This document shows, in pieces, positions 1-7,055 of a stretch of DNA of 8,781 nt. The notes below the pieces were generated by a model. The model made no database searches, was not told where the DNA came from, and saw only the letters and a program-made list of their open reading frames with translations. The DNA is from Verrucomicrobiia bacterium. GTDB lineage: Bacteria; Verrucomicrobiota; Verrucomicrobiia; Opitutales; Opitutaceae. The stretch is taken from positions 1 through 8,781 of the forward strand of contig JAUHWE010000152.1 in the NCBI GenBank assembly GCA_030424825.1, given 5' to 3'. A program made the translations under genes and the position numbers. Positions within the stretch are counted from its first letter, which is position 1. Each line of letters starts with the position of its first letter.

Positions 1-495
1 TCCCGTGATGATCGTATCACCTTTGGGTCCGATAAGCTTCGGATTGATGTAGTTTCCCTGACCGGGCAGTATCATGAAGTCATCGACACCTTTCGGATTA
101 TTTCCGAAATGGAGCTTTCCGAACATTGCCGTCTGATAACCTGCTTTTTGAAAGAGCTGCGGAAATGTGACCTGTGTGGTGTCAAAAGGCATAAGGTTGT
201 CAATTTTCCCATTGATGTGGGTGTGCTTGCCCGTCAGAATCGTGGCACGCGAAGGTGCGCAAATGGAATTGGAGACGCAGGCATTGGTAAAGAGAAGCCC
301 TTCGTCAGCGAGTCGATCAATATTTGGGGTCTTAACCTCTCCGGGATAGCCCCCCATGAAGCCTACCCAATCGTTTAGGTCATCGATCGCAATAAACAGC
401 ACATTGGGCTGTTTAGGCTGAGCTAAGAGGGCGGAGTATAAAATGAAATAGAGGAGGGAGAGGCGAACCATTCTAACAGGTAGAAAGAAAAGCAT
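1..495 (-). CDS. Formylglycine sulfatase (S1 family), N-terminal part, cut by window edge
   Basis: Exported sulfate-ester hydrolase of the alkaline-phosphatase superfamily. The frame reads from ATG at 495 to the window edge without a stop, giving 165 residues. A hydrophobic signal peptide covers about residues 11-26 and ends near LLAQ. The metal-binding motif AIDDLNDW has Asp38-Asp39, and the maturation motif CAPSR has Cys79 as the residue converted to formylglycine, followed by TGKHTH. GKLHFG (Lys127, His129) matches the sulfate-binding Lys-x-His. The later stretch ILPGQGNYINP resembles N-acetylglucosamine-6-sulfatase-like members, so an amino-sugar or glycosaminoglycan-type substrate is possible but unproven. 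ATG at 471 is an alternative start 8 codons in and also leaves a good signal peptide; neither has a clear ribosome site. It is the last gene of the minus-strand series, 101 bases after the aldolase. The C-terminal two thirds lie outside the window. Confidence 0.92.
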   Translation of the reverse strand, partial: MLFFLPVRMVRLSLLYFILYSALLAQPKQPNVLFIAIDDLNDWVGFMGGYPGEVKTPNIDRLADEGLLFTNACVSNSICAPSRATILTGKHTHINGKIDNLMPFDTTQVTFPQLFQKAGYQTAMFGKLHFGNNPKGVDDFMILPGQGNYINPKLIGPKGDTIITG

Positions 496-569
496 GGTCC
501 GGTTGAGTTAGCAATTCGAATGTAGAGGTTCGCATCGCTTAGGAAACGATTGAAAAAACCAACGTGGAC

Positions 570-592
570 GTCGCGAAGAGCGGTATTGCGAC
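570..592 (-). terminator. Hairpin at the 3' end of the aldolase gene, possible terminator
   Basis: In the coding direction of the aldolase, the stop TAG is followed by an inverted repeat GTCGC (588-592) / GCGAC (570-574) with a 13-base loop. About 15 bases further comes a run of six T (read on the minus strand, around 552-557). The stem is short and the T-run is not directly adjacent, so this is only a possible intrinsic terminator. The whole 565-600 stretch has the look of a degenerate palindromic repeat beginning GGTAGCC at the stop codon. Confidence 0.35.
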
Positions 593-596
593 AAGG

Positions 597-1367
597 CTAC
601 CTGAAGCCCTGGTATGAATTTAGAATATCGGTGTAGGCTTTCTTGTAGAAAACGATATCCGCACCGTGGACGAGTAGTTGGGCGCCCAGATCTTTCATTT
701 GTTCGGCATGATCCAGATCGAAGACGAGAGTCCCGAAAATCTTTCCCGCTTGTAGGGTCTGCTCCGCAGTGATTCGGGCGGCATCGATGGTCTCTTTGCC
801 ACGAACATCTCCAGGTCGCCCCGTGAGAGCCGAGTAGTCTCCCGGACCGAAAAATACGCAGTCAATGCCGTCGACCGAAGCGATTTCATCCACTTTGTTT
901 AAAGCTTCTGGAGATTCGACTTGTGCCGTGATCCAAGTGTTTTCGTTTGCCTGGTTCGTGTAGTCGTCAGCGGGATACTGTCCATAGTTGTTGTCGGAAC
1001 TGCCGCCATCAAATCCTCGTTCTCCCATCGGGTGAAACTTTGACCAACGGACGACTTCTTTTGCTTCCTCGGCCGACTCGCATCGCGGATACAGAATTCC
1101 AGTGGCTCCTGCTTCAAGGAGTCGGCCCATTCGCATGTATTCCCAACGGGCCGGGAGAGAAAGGATATCGACGTTACCCACGCGGCAAGCGCGAGCCAAA
1201 TTCCCGAAAGTTTCTACGCTCTTATCACTGTGTTCCAGGTCGTACCAAAGGAAATCGAAACCCATTTGGCTGAGCGTTTCCGAATGAACGGGATCAATCG
1301 ATTTCACAAGGGTACCAAGAGCGATGCCCCCATCCTGCCAGACTTTTCTTACTTTGCTCGTACGCAT
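597..1367 (-). CDS. HpcH/HpaI-family class II pyruvate aldolase
   Basis: Cytoplasmic, metal-dependent aldolase of 256 residues, the usual family length. The family cleaves 2-keto-3-deoxy sugar acids (for example 2-keto-3-deoxy-L-rhamnonate, 2-keto-3-deoxyglucarate, 4-hydroxy-2-oxoheptanedioate) to pyruvate plus an aldehyde. Motifs seen: DFLWYDLEHS with catalytic-base His46; LPARWEY with Arg74 at the pyruvate-binding position; LLEAGATGILYPRCESAEEA (residues 83-102); QVESPEAL with metal ligand Glu151; FGPGDYS with metal ligand Asp177. There is no signal peptide. ATG at 1367 is the first start, with a distant purine-rich AGGAAAGG about 15 bases upstream. It lies 70 bases after a sulfatase gene and 101 before another, which suggests the substrate is a sugar acid from a desulfated glycan. 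The exact substrate cannot be read from the sequence. Citrate lyase beta subunit is a relative but is ruled out by the motifs. Confidence 0.94.
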   Translation of the reverse strand: MRTSKVRKVWQDGGIALGTLVKSIDPVHSETLSQMGFDFLWYDLEHSDKSVETFGNLARACRVGNVDILSLPARWEYMRMGRLLEAGATGILYPRCESAEEAKEVVRWSKFHPMGERGFDGGSSDNNYGQYPADDYTNQANENTWITAQVESPEALNKVDEIASVDGIDCVFFGPGDYSALTGRPGDVRGKETIDAARITAEQTLQAGKIFGTLVFDLDHAEQMKDLGAQLLVHGADIVFYKKAYTDILNSYQGFR

Positions 1368-1437
1368 ATATTAGCAATGGGGCCTTTCCTGCCGGAATCG
1401 ATATAGGTTAACAGGTACAGTAAACGAACTACTTTAG

Positions 1438-2817
1438 TTAGAGGGGCTTGGCGTTTTCATAGACTTCGGCTTTAGAGCCTAGTTTACGAGTTTCGGCTCC
1501 GACTTTCTCCAGGAAATCAACCATCAGGTGGTGAAGTTCATTTGTTTTCTGCCCCATTCTATTTGAGAGGTCGTTGGCTTCGCCAATGTCGTTTGAAATA
1601 TCGAATAATTCTAGTCGATTGTTGTCCCAGATTTTAACGAGCTTGTAGTTGCCTAGTATGAGAGCAGTCTCTGCGTTTCGCGCGACCGCCTGGTGGAAAA
1701 TCAGAAAGGGATTGCTCCGTTTAATTTCGCCTTGTCCGCCATTCATGAGTACGTTCTTCAGGCTACCTCCATCCAGTGCCTTGGGCAGCGGGTTAGCGTA
1801 GCCAGCTAAATCAGCGATCGTTGGCAGGATGTCTAGACCCGTTGCTGGCGCATGAGAGGTGCCCTGCTTCTGAATACCTGGACCGCTGACAATAAAGGGG
1901 ACGCGGACGCCACCTTCGTAAACGGATCCTTTTCCGTCGCGCAGTGGGTCGTTGCGGTGTAGTTCTGGTTCTTCTTGTCCCGGGATTCCATTGCGTCCCC
2001 CGTTGTCTGATAAGAAGAATATGTAAGTTTCGTTCTCGATGCCGAGAGATCTAATTTTATCGAGTAGGAGGCCAATCCCCGTATCCACATCAGAGGTCAT
2101 GGCGGCGAATTCAGGCATGGAATGCTTTTTGCCTTTTGCCCAGCCTTTGGTGTTCTGAAGCGTTTGCTCTCGGTAAAAGATATCCAAATGTACGGCGTAG
2201 TGGGAGACTTGAACGAAAAAGGGGTGACCCGCTTTCGTCTGATCCTCCATGAATTTTCCGGTTCGTTCGGTGATTCCCCAAATCAACTTTGGATCTTCTT
2301 GCGCCGCTGGTCCGCCACTGCCTTTGCCTCCGCCTGTGTCATTGCCGGTGAGGCCATCACTGAAATCATAACCCATTGCTTCAGGCGTCACATCATCAAA
2401 GCGCATATCCCACTTCCCGAAGTGAGCGGTGCGGTACATTGGGTTCGCCTGTTTGAGCATCTGGGGTATGCTCAGTTGCTTTCGGTAGTTTGACGTCCAG
2501 TTTCTTTGATCTTTTTGATAGATATGCCGTGCGGGTGTTTGCCCGATGAGTATGCTCCTTCGAGTTGGGCAGCAAAAGGGGGCAGGGGCGTACCCGTTGG
2601 TAAATAGGATTCCCATTGACGCCAAGCGTTCGATATTTGGAGTCTTGAAGTAGTCGCTCTTCGTGCGAGCGTCATTGGGTAGAATTTGTAATGAGCTGCC
2701 GACCCAACTTTGGTCGTCAGTCAGTATAACAACGAAGTTAGGCGAAGAAGCGGAAGTTCTGATTACTGCTAATGCTAAGAGCAGCGTAAGTGCAGAGCGG
2801 TTTAAGAGAATACTCAC
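1438..2817 (-). CDS. Exported formylglycine sulfatase (S1 family), complete, unusual GKWD motif
   Basis: Sulfate-ester hydrolase of 459 residues with a signal peptide at about residues 1-24 (hydrophobic LTLLLALAVI, end near SAS). The start is GTG at 2817; an in-frame TAG four codons upstream excludes a longer form, and there is no Shine-Dalgarno site. Visible active-site elements are Asp34-Asp35 (ILTDDQ), Cys82 in FCCPTRRS as the formylglycine residue with Arg86, Lys135, His206 in SHYAVH, Asp271-Asn272 in LSDNGG, and Lys296 in DGKGSVYEGG. The usual sulfate-contacting GK-W-H reads GKWDMR here, so Asp137 replaces the common His. A glycine-rich insert (160-170) follows. The C-terminal region keeps the typical NYKLV...LFDISND subdomain. 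It sits between the lactonase (133 bases) and the aldolase (70 bases), all on one strand. Substrate unknown. Confidence 0.95.
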   Translation of the reverse strand: MSILLNRSALTLLLALAVIRTSASSPNFVVILTDDQSWVGSSLQILPNDARTKSDYFKTPNIERLASMGILFTNGYAPAPFCCPTRRSILIGQTPARHIYQKDQRNWTSNYRKQLSIPQMLKQANPMYRTAHFGKWDMRFDDVTPEAMGYDFSDGLTGNDTGGGKGSGGPAAQEDPKLIWGITERTGKFMEDQTKAGHPFFVQVSHYAVHLDIFYREQTLQNTKGWAKGKKHSMPEFAAMTSDVDTGIGLLLDKIRSLGIENETYIFFLSDNGGRNGIPGQEEPELHRNDPLRDGKGSVYEGGVRVPFIVSGPGIQKQGTSHAPATGLDILPTIADLAGYANPLPKALDGGSLKNVLMNGGQGEIKRSNPFLIFHQAVARNAETALILGNYKLVKIWDNNRLELFDISNDIGEANDLSNRMGQKTNELHHLMVDFLEKVGAETRKLGSKAEVYENAKPL

Positions 2818-2950
2818 TTTAAATTTCTAAAGGGTTACTTTATTGGATATTTGATGGGATTCAATCTGGAGGGGCGAGCCCGTTTCGCTCCACTGTGCAA
2901 GAGGTTCATTCCAACCTAGCACGCCCGGAGGTGGTTGCCCTGCCTTGGCG

Positions 2951-4006
2951 TCAGCACCAATGAGCGCCGAGGGCTTCGGTGTGGACGGCGTAGAGGCTAC
3001 GGCTCGCTGTCATGAACAAACGGTTACGCCGAGGTCCTCCGAAGCACACGTTGCTGCAGATTTCAGGGAGTTTGATCTGGCCGATGCGTTGGCCTTCTGG
3101 CGAAAAAATATGGACACCGTCGTAGCCTTCGCCCACCCAGCCTGCGCTGGACCAAATGTTGCCATCGCGGTCGCAGCGAATGCCATCCGCTAATCCAGCG
3201 ACTTCCTCACCGTCAACATACATTTTCATGGAAGCGAACTCACGTCCATTCTTCAACTTCGTGCCATCGACGTCCCAAACTTTGATATTCTTGGGTGCTT
3301 CCGGATAGTGCGATGCGCCGGTATCGGCGACGTACACTTTTTTGTAGTCAGGTGAAAAGCACAGACCATTCGGTTTGAAAATGTCGTCCGTGACCTTCTC
3401 GATTTTTCCGGAAGGATCGACCCGATAAACGGCTTCTTTCAGAAGAAGTGCGCCTTTGAAGCCTTCGTAGTTCCCTAGGCTTCCGTAGCCCGGATCAGTG
3501 AACCAGAGGCTTCCGTCGGGATGAACCGCTCCGTCGTTGGGGGCGTTGAAGGGCTTGCCCTCATATTTGTCGGCGAGAACGGTGACGGTGCCGTCGGGCT
3601 CGTAGCGGACGACGCGACGGGTTCCATGTTCGAATGAAATCTGGCGACCCTCGCGGTCGAAGGTATTGCCATTGCTGTAGTTCGAAGGATTCCGAATAGT
3701 CGTCACTCTGCCATCATCCTGTAGCCAACGATACTGGACATTTTTGGGGATGTCGCTCCAGACAAGGTAGTTTCCGCGACCACTCCAGGCGGGTCCTTCC
3801 GCCCAGTACATGCCGGTATGAAGCCTTTCGATAGGGGTATTGCCGATTTTGTACTTCCCGAAACTGGGTTCGAGTGCAATGACATCGGGATCCGGATACC
3901 GGACGGGGGGAGCGCCTGGGCCGTAGTCACGACCCAGTAAAGGGGTTGCGGCGATCGTTCCGAGTGTCGTTAGGAAAGCGCGACGATTTGTTATTTGGGA
4001 GTTCAT
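2951..4006 (-). CDS. Tat-exported SMP-30/gluconolactonase/LRE-like beta-propeller
   Basis: Six-bladed propeller of 351 residues, of the family that hydrolyses sugar lactones (gluconolactone, xylonolactone and similar) using one divalent metal. The N-terminus has a twin-arginine signal, NRRAFLTTLG, followed by a hydrophobic stretch to about residue 25, so folded export is likely. Metal and substrate positions of SMP-30 are recognisable: Glu70 in YWAEGPAW, Asn157-Asp158 in NAPNDGAVHPDGSLWFTDPG, Asn213 in FKPNGLCFSPD, Asp274 in GLADGIRCD. The final blade has NRLFMTASRSLYAV, the usual end of the family, so the gene looks complete. The ATG at 4006 has no ribosome site. With the nearby class II aldolase it suggests oxidised-sugar catabolism, although lactonase and aldolase would act on opposite sides of the membrane. 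It could also be a non-enzymatic propeller; the ligands favour an enzyme. Confidence 0.92.
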   Translation of the reverse strand: MNSQITNRRAFLTTLGTIAATPLLGRDYGPGAPPVRYPDPDVIALEPSFGKYKIGNTPIERLHTGMYWAEGPAWSGRGNYLVWSDIPKNVQYRWLQDDGRVTTIRNPSNYSNGNTFDREGRQISFEHGTRRVVRYEPDGTVTVLADKYEGKPFNAPNDGAVHPDGSLWFTDPGYGSLGNYEGFKGALLLKEAVYRVDPSGKIEKVTDDIFKPNGLCFSPDYKKVYVADTGASHYPEAPKNIKVWDVDGTKLKNGREFASMKMYVDGEEVAGLADGIRCDRDGNIWSSAGWVGEGYDGVHIFSPEGQRIGQIKLPEICSNVCFGGPRRNRLFMTASRSLYAVHTEALGAHWC

Positions 4007-4037
4007 GATTGGGGGGCGAGAGAGATTTTGTAGGGGC

Positions 4038-4051
4038 GTCGCTTCGGCGAT
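4038..4051. repeat. Small hairpin with TTCG loop
   Basis: TCGC-TTCG-GCGA, with a further G-T wobble pair, forms a stable cTTCGg tetraloop hairpin in the 131-base gap between the DUF3500 gene and the lactonase. It sits in a longer GC-rich patch (4030-4060) that looks like a degenerate interspersed palindrome. It may be part of the leader of the lactonase gene or simply repeat debris. Confidence 0.4.
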
Positions 4052-4084
4052 CTGCGGTTGTCATGAATTGGCTTCAATACGCGT

Positions 4085-4106
4085 CATAGCGCGAGTGCTA
4101 GCCCTA
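4085..4106 (-). repeat. Interspersed 22-bp repeat, copy 1 (family CATAGCGCGAG)
   Basis: The 22 bases match 5410-5431 at 21 of 22 positions (T4096 against G5421). The copy lies 32 bases beyond the DUF3500 stop codon. Both copies contain GCTAGC. Two near-identical intergenic copies 1.3 kb apart mark a dispersed repeat, not a chance match. Confidence 0.75.
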
Positions 4107-4137
4107 CGGATGATGATTCCAAAAATGAGTTAGAAAA

Positions 4138-5166
4138 TCAATGACTGTGCTTGTGGTGTTCCCAGATAATGTCGCGGCCGAAGTCTCCATCGAAGTCGCG
4201 CCAGGCGGCGTGAATGTGATTCGCTTTATTTTGAACATTGTCATACTCAATCAGGAAGCTCGGTCCTTGTATCCGATAGTAATGGGCTTCACCCACTTCC
4301 GCGCTTCCCGCCCAGGCGAAGACGACTCTGTCCATTCCATCCGCTTCAAACTTAGTGCGTCGCTCTCTAGCGACGCCGGCGGGCATATTGTTTAAGTAAA
4401 CGTCGATCAGCTGGTTGAGTTTTTTAGCTTGTTTCGCGTTTAAATCGGCTACCGAAATTCCGGCATTTCCAAGTGGATACACTTTCGGATCGTCACCTGA
4501 GTAAATATCTTTGGGGGCTTTGTCGGCAATCACTGCTTTTCTATGTTGATCTTTGTCAAGGGAGAGAAGGAAGGCCCGAGCTAAGTCTTCTTCCGCTTCA
4601 AGGATACGAGCTCCTTTTTGAGGACCAGAAAGGACTTTAGCGGGGTTTGCCCCCCAGAAATTAGGAGTCGTGGAAAGCAGTTTCCCATCAACGACAGTAA
4701 AGTTGAGCGAAAGGTGATGTCCCTCGAAGCGCCACCCCCAGGCCCCTTCCGAAGAAGGCTTTCCGAATATGCTGGTGTAGTAGAGTTCTGGATCCCGGTG
4801 ATCCGATTTCTCGAGCATGAACAGAATCGACTCACTTTCCTGGATTTTCTTTACTTTGGTGTGACCGATTGCGCTTAAACTCGCATTGAGGAGGTCGGTA
4901 AGCCTTTTTTCCTGGACGTCGTTGAGGTCCTTTAGGTCGACGCCTTTGCGCTCTCCAGTGATGGGGACAAAATGCCAATTGGTGCGCTCGCCTTCCATTT
5001 CCATTGGAAAGGTGGCTCTTGCCTTAAGTTCTTTCGTAAGTGAATCCAGGAAAGCATTGGCTGCGTTCTCCATGTCCTGGACAACAGATTCAACTGCACT
5101 CAAAGAGACGCAGAAAATTGAGAGACTGAGGGCAAGAGCCGCGATGGGGAATATTCTATTATTCAT
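4138..5166 (-). CDS. Secreted DUF3500 family protein
   Basis: Protein of 342 residues with a signal peptide at about 1-24 (hydrophobic PIAALALSLSIFCVSLSA). The body carries the known conserved blocks of DUF3500 in order: WHFVPITGERKGVDLKDL (64-81), DPELYYTSIFGKPSSEGAWG (125-144), WRFEGHHLSLNFT (145-157), FWGANPAKVLSGPQKGAR (170-187), EEDLARA (192-198), HYYRIQGPSFLIEYDNVQNK (295-314), and ANHIHAAWRDFDGDFGRD (315-332). The C-terminus EHHKHSH is His-rich. The many conserved His, Asp and Glu suggest metal binding or catalysis, but the family has no assigned reaction. The start at 5166 places the signal peptide at the N-terminus. A frame-open extension to ATG at 5316 adds 50 residues that look unlike protein of this family and would bury the signal. 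No ribosome site is evident. Its place among sulfatase genes suggests a role in the same carbohydrate or sulfate process. Confidence 0.94.
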   Translation of the reverse strand: MNNRIFPIAALALSLSIFCVSLSAVESVVQDMENAANAFLDSLTKELKARATFPMEMEGERTNWHFVPITGERKGVDLKDLNDVQEKRLTDLLNASLSAIGHTKVKKIQESESILFMLEKSDHRDPELYYTSIFGKPSSEGAWGWRFEGHHLSLNFTVVDGKLLSTTPNFWGANPAKVLSGPQKGARILEAEEDLARAFLLSLDKDQHRKAVIADKAPKDIYSGDDPKVYPLGNAGISVADLNAKQAKKLNQLIDVYLNNMPAGVARERRTKFEADGMDRVVFAWAGSAEVGEAHYYRIQGPSFLIEYDNVQNKANHIHAAWRDFDGDFGRDIIWEHHKHSH

Positions 5167-5354
5167 TTGGGTGACAGGATAATGGGCGTAAGTTTCCGGA
5201 AAGCAAGTTTTGGAAGCGAGGAATCTAACATCGCTGCTTTGTTGCCTGATGGGAGAATGAAGGGAATGGTTGCTAGGTCCGTGACAAGTAGTTAGGAGTC
5301 TCGTTTTGCGAGCCATCAGGATTTCCCCATGCGATATTTTCGGGTATTAATATG

Positions 5355-5375
5355 ACTGTAGATGGGTTCGTTGAT
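5355..5375 (+). repeat. Degenerate copy of the TGTAGATGCGATCG hairpin family
   Basis: These bases begin ACTGTAGATG and end TCGTTGAT, matching 7181-7201 at about 19 of 21 positions. The stem downstream of the match is eroded (GATACC in place of GATCGC), so this looks like an old, decayed member of the family seen at 7177-7206 and 8468-8522. Confidence 0.5.
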
Positions 5376-5409
5376 ACCGTTTTCAAATGGGAGTGAATTA
5401 CCGTTGCGG

Positions 5410-5431
5410 CATAGCGCGAGGGCTAGCCCTA
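5410..5431 (-). repeat. Interspersed 22-bp repeat, copy 2 (family CATAGCGCGAG)
   Basis: Matches 4085-4106 at 21 of 22 positions. This copy contains a perfect 12-bp palindrome, AGGGCTAGCCCT (5419-5430), which is broken by one base in the other copy. It lies just beyond the inverted pair of elements downstream of the 5523-7034 sulfatase gene. Confidence 0.75.
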
Positions 5432-5452
5432 AGAATTGGGTTGATTGTTGTT

Positions 5453-5478
5453 GGTAGCGGGCGATCTCCGAGCGCCCA
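5453..5478 (-). repeat. REP-like 26-bp palindromic element, copy R1
   Basis: Begins GGTAGCGGGCGATCTCC on the plus strand. Its reverse complement is identical over 26 of 26 bases to copy R3 at 8526-8551, three kilobases away, and differs from copy R2 at one base. The core is a GGGCG..CGCCC stem around a 3-base loop. With R2 it forms a head-to-head pair with a 23-base spacer, the arrangement seen in bacterial REP/BIME sequences. Confidence 0.85.
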
Positions 5479-5496
5479 TAGATAACTGCGTATAAC

Positions 5497-5527
5497 AATT
5501 GTGGGCGATCGGAGATCGCCCGCTACC
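5497..5527 (+). repeat. REP-like palindromic element, copy R2, overlapping the sulfatase stop codon
   Basis: The core GGGCGATC-GGA-GATCGCCC (5503-5521) is a perfect 8-bp stem with a 3-base loop, extended by a T-G and a G-C pair. The 31 bases match 8521-8551 at 30 positions (A5508 against C8532). The element's GGTAGCGGGC end, read on the minus strand, supplies the TAG stop of the sulfatase gene (5523-5525). It may act as a transcript-end hairpin for that gene; there is no T-run, so a classical terminator is not claimed. Confidence 0.85.
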
Positions 5528-7034
5528 GTTCTGGTTGATTCCAAAGGCGAAAAGGGTCGTTGTGACGTCTCATTTCGCTTAGAAGAAGGGCTTCCATTTC
5601 GGCAAGTTTAGCAGTGTACTGTGGATTATCAGCTAGATTGGTTTGATTTGAGCTAGGAGTATATCCGGTTAAGGCGATGACGGCTGGATCATGGTGTTGG
5701 GCAATGAGTTCGTCCGGATTCTCGGCGAGATTGAAAAGCTGTGTTTTCCGGTACTTCCCATCGTAGACATCGTACTTGATGAGTTTCCAGTTGCCCTTGC
5801 GTACGGCACGAAGGCCAGGACGCGTTTCGGCGCAGAAAACGCCGTACACCGTTTCGCGTACCGTTTCCGTTTCGCCAGTCAAGACGGGCTTGAAACTAAG
5901 CCCTTCAGACGTATTGGGCGTACTGATATCCGCGAGATCGCACAATGTCGAAAGGATGTCTAAGAGGTAGATATTCCCTGGTGCTCTTGTACCTGGTAGA
6001 ATTCCAGGGCCTTTCACTATGAAAGGGACCCGCCAACTAGGTTCGTAAAGGTTTTGTTTTCCTTGGAGACCGTGACAGCCAATCGCAATGCCATGATCGG
6101 AGGTATAGAAAATATAGGTATTGTCCAGCTCCCCCATGGACTCCAGTTTTCGTAGTACGCGACCGATCTGTATATCTATATTTTCACTACAAGCAAATTC
6201 CCGACCCAGTTCATTTCGAATCGTGCGTTCGTCTCGGTTGGTCCAGACGCCACTAACGCGTTCTTCGTCTCGAGCTCCGGGGAGACGAAAGGGAAACGGA
6301 TGAGCAGGTAAGTAGTTAGTGGGAAGGGGAGGTTGTCGTGAATCGGCTTCCGGAAGCGAATCGGGGTCCGTGTGATTGGCTGCACCATATTTTTCCAGAA
6401 GTTCTGGAGTGCCATCTCGAGTGTCGTGAGGGTGGGAAAAGCCAAAATAAATGAGGAAGGGATCTTTGTGGGTCTGGGACTCGCGTTCATTGAGAAAGTT
6501 GATGACCTGGTCGCCATGCCACGCGCTTCCCGTCTCGGCGGAGCCTCCTCGCTTGTCCGCGTCGTGGCGGACTTTAAAAAGCGCGTTGGCAGCCTCGTAG
6601 CTGTTTCCTCTCTTGCAAGTTCGCATGGTGTCATATCCTGATCGATTGAATACAGCTGGAAGAGTATTCTCCAGAATGTTTGGAGGAACCAGACGAGGAT
6701 TGTTCCAGTGCGGATTGTCATCCTTTCCGGGGCGATTGGGTGCGTGCCATAAGGTACGCCCTGACATGATCATGTGTCGAGAAGGTGTGCAGACGCCGCT
6801 CACCCAAGCTCCCATGTGGTAGGCTTGGTCGAGTACCATTCCTTCTGTAGCGAGCCGATCAATGTTTGGAGTGTCCAGAATTGACTTTGGATCGTAGACT
6901 TTGAGGTCAAAGGGAGATTGATCGTCAGCGATGATGAAAAGGAAGTTAGGACGCTTGGATTCCTGAGCGAAGACCGAGAAGATAAAAACGAAAGACAGCA
7001 GGCAAGTGAGAGAGGGGTATGGGAAGAAAGTCAT
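5523..7034 (-). CDS. Exported formylglycine sulfatase (S1 family), complete
   Basis: Sulfate-ester hydrolase of 503 residues. A signal peptide covers about residues 1-24 (TCLLSFVFIFSVFAQ). Active-site elements: Asp37-Asp38 in IIADDQS, Cys82 in VCTPSRHMIMSGR as the formylglycine precursor with Arg86, His201 in FSHPHD, Asp313-His314 in YTSDHGIAIG, and Lys326 in HGLQGKQNLYE. The usual GK-x-H is replaced by TCKRGNSYEAAN (Lys141), which I take as a subfamily trait. The start at 7034 puts the signal at the N-terminus; the frame stays open to ATG 7130, but that extra 32 residues is unlikely. No ribosome site is seen. The stop TAG lies inside a repeated palindrome, so the last residues (QPER) may be partly repeat-derived. 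It is the first gene of the minus-strand series and divergent from the nitrilase. Substrate not readable; it belongs to a different subfamily from the other two sulfatases. Confidence 0.95.
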   Translation of the reverse strand: MTFFPYPSLTCLLSFVFIFSVFAQESKRPNFLFIIADDQSPFDLKVYDPKSILDTPNIDRLATEGMVLDQAYHMGAWVSGVCTPSRHMIMSGRTLWHAPNRPGKDDNPHWNNPRLVPPNILENTLPAVFNRSGYDTMRTCKRGNSYEAANALFKVRHDADKRGGSAETGSAWHGDQVINFLNERESQTHKDPFLIYFGFSHPHDTRDGTPELLEKYGAANHTDPDSLPEADSRQPPLPTNYLPAHPFPFRLPGARDEERVSGVWTNRDERTIRNELGREFACSENIDIQIGRVLRKLESMGELDNTYIFYTSDHGIAIGCHGLQGKQNLYEPSWRVPFIVKGPGILPGTRAPGNIYLLDILSTLCDLADISTPNTSEGLSFKPVLTGETETVRETVYGVFCAETRPGLRAVRKGNWKLIKYDVYDGKYRKTQLFNLAENPDELIAQHHDPAVIALTGYTPSSNQTNLADNPQYTAKLAEMEALLLSEMRRHNDPFRLWNQPER

Positions 7035-7055
7035 TTCTAGTCTTTTATGGGTTGG

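Larger units (their letters stand above)
5167..5522. other. 356-base intergenic region holding four palindromic repeat copies
   Basis: No credible gene is present. The first 190 bases upstream of the DUF3500 start show nothing I recognise beyond a weak hairpin CTCG/CGAG (5300-5312). The rest is repeat: a degenerate TGTAGATG copy (5355-5375), a CATAGCGCGAG copy (5410-5431), and an inverted pair of GGTAGCGGGCGATC elements (5453-5478 and 5502-5527). A promoter for the DUF3500 gene may lie here, but I could not pick one with confidence. Confidence 0.7.

Noticed and set aside
947..1287. Plus-strand reading frames opposite the aldolase gene
   Set aside because: They are antisense shadows of a gene with full catalytic motifs and show no family features of their own.
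2122..2493. Plus-strand 123-residue reading frame inside the second sulfatase gene
   Set aside because: It is antisense to a complete sulfatase, with no recognisable domain or ribosome site.
2951..3060. Frameshift or truncation at the C-terminus of the lactonase
   Set aside because: The final blade motif NRLFMTASRSLYAV is followed by a short tail, as is usual in the family, so the end is probably intact.
5167..5316. Longer N-terminus for the DUF3500 protein, from ATG at 5316
   Set aside because: The added 50 residues are not hydrophobic or family-like and would bury the clear signal peptide that begins at 5166.
5453..5527. CRISPR repeats
   Set aside because: The copies are inverted and not tandem, with only two units here and no regular spacers or cas genes.
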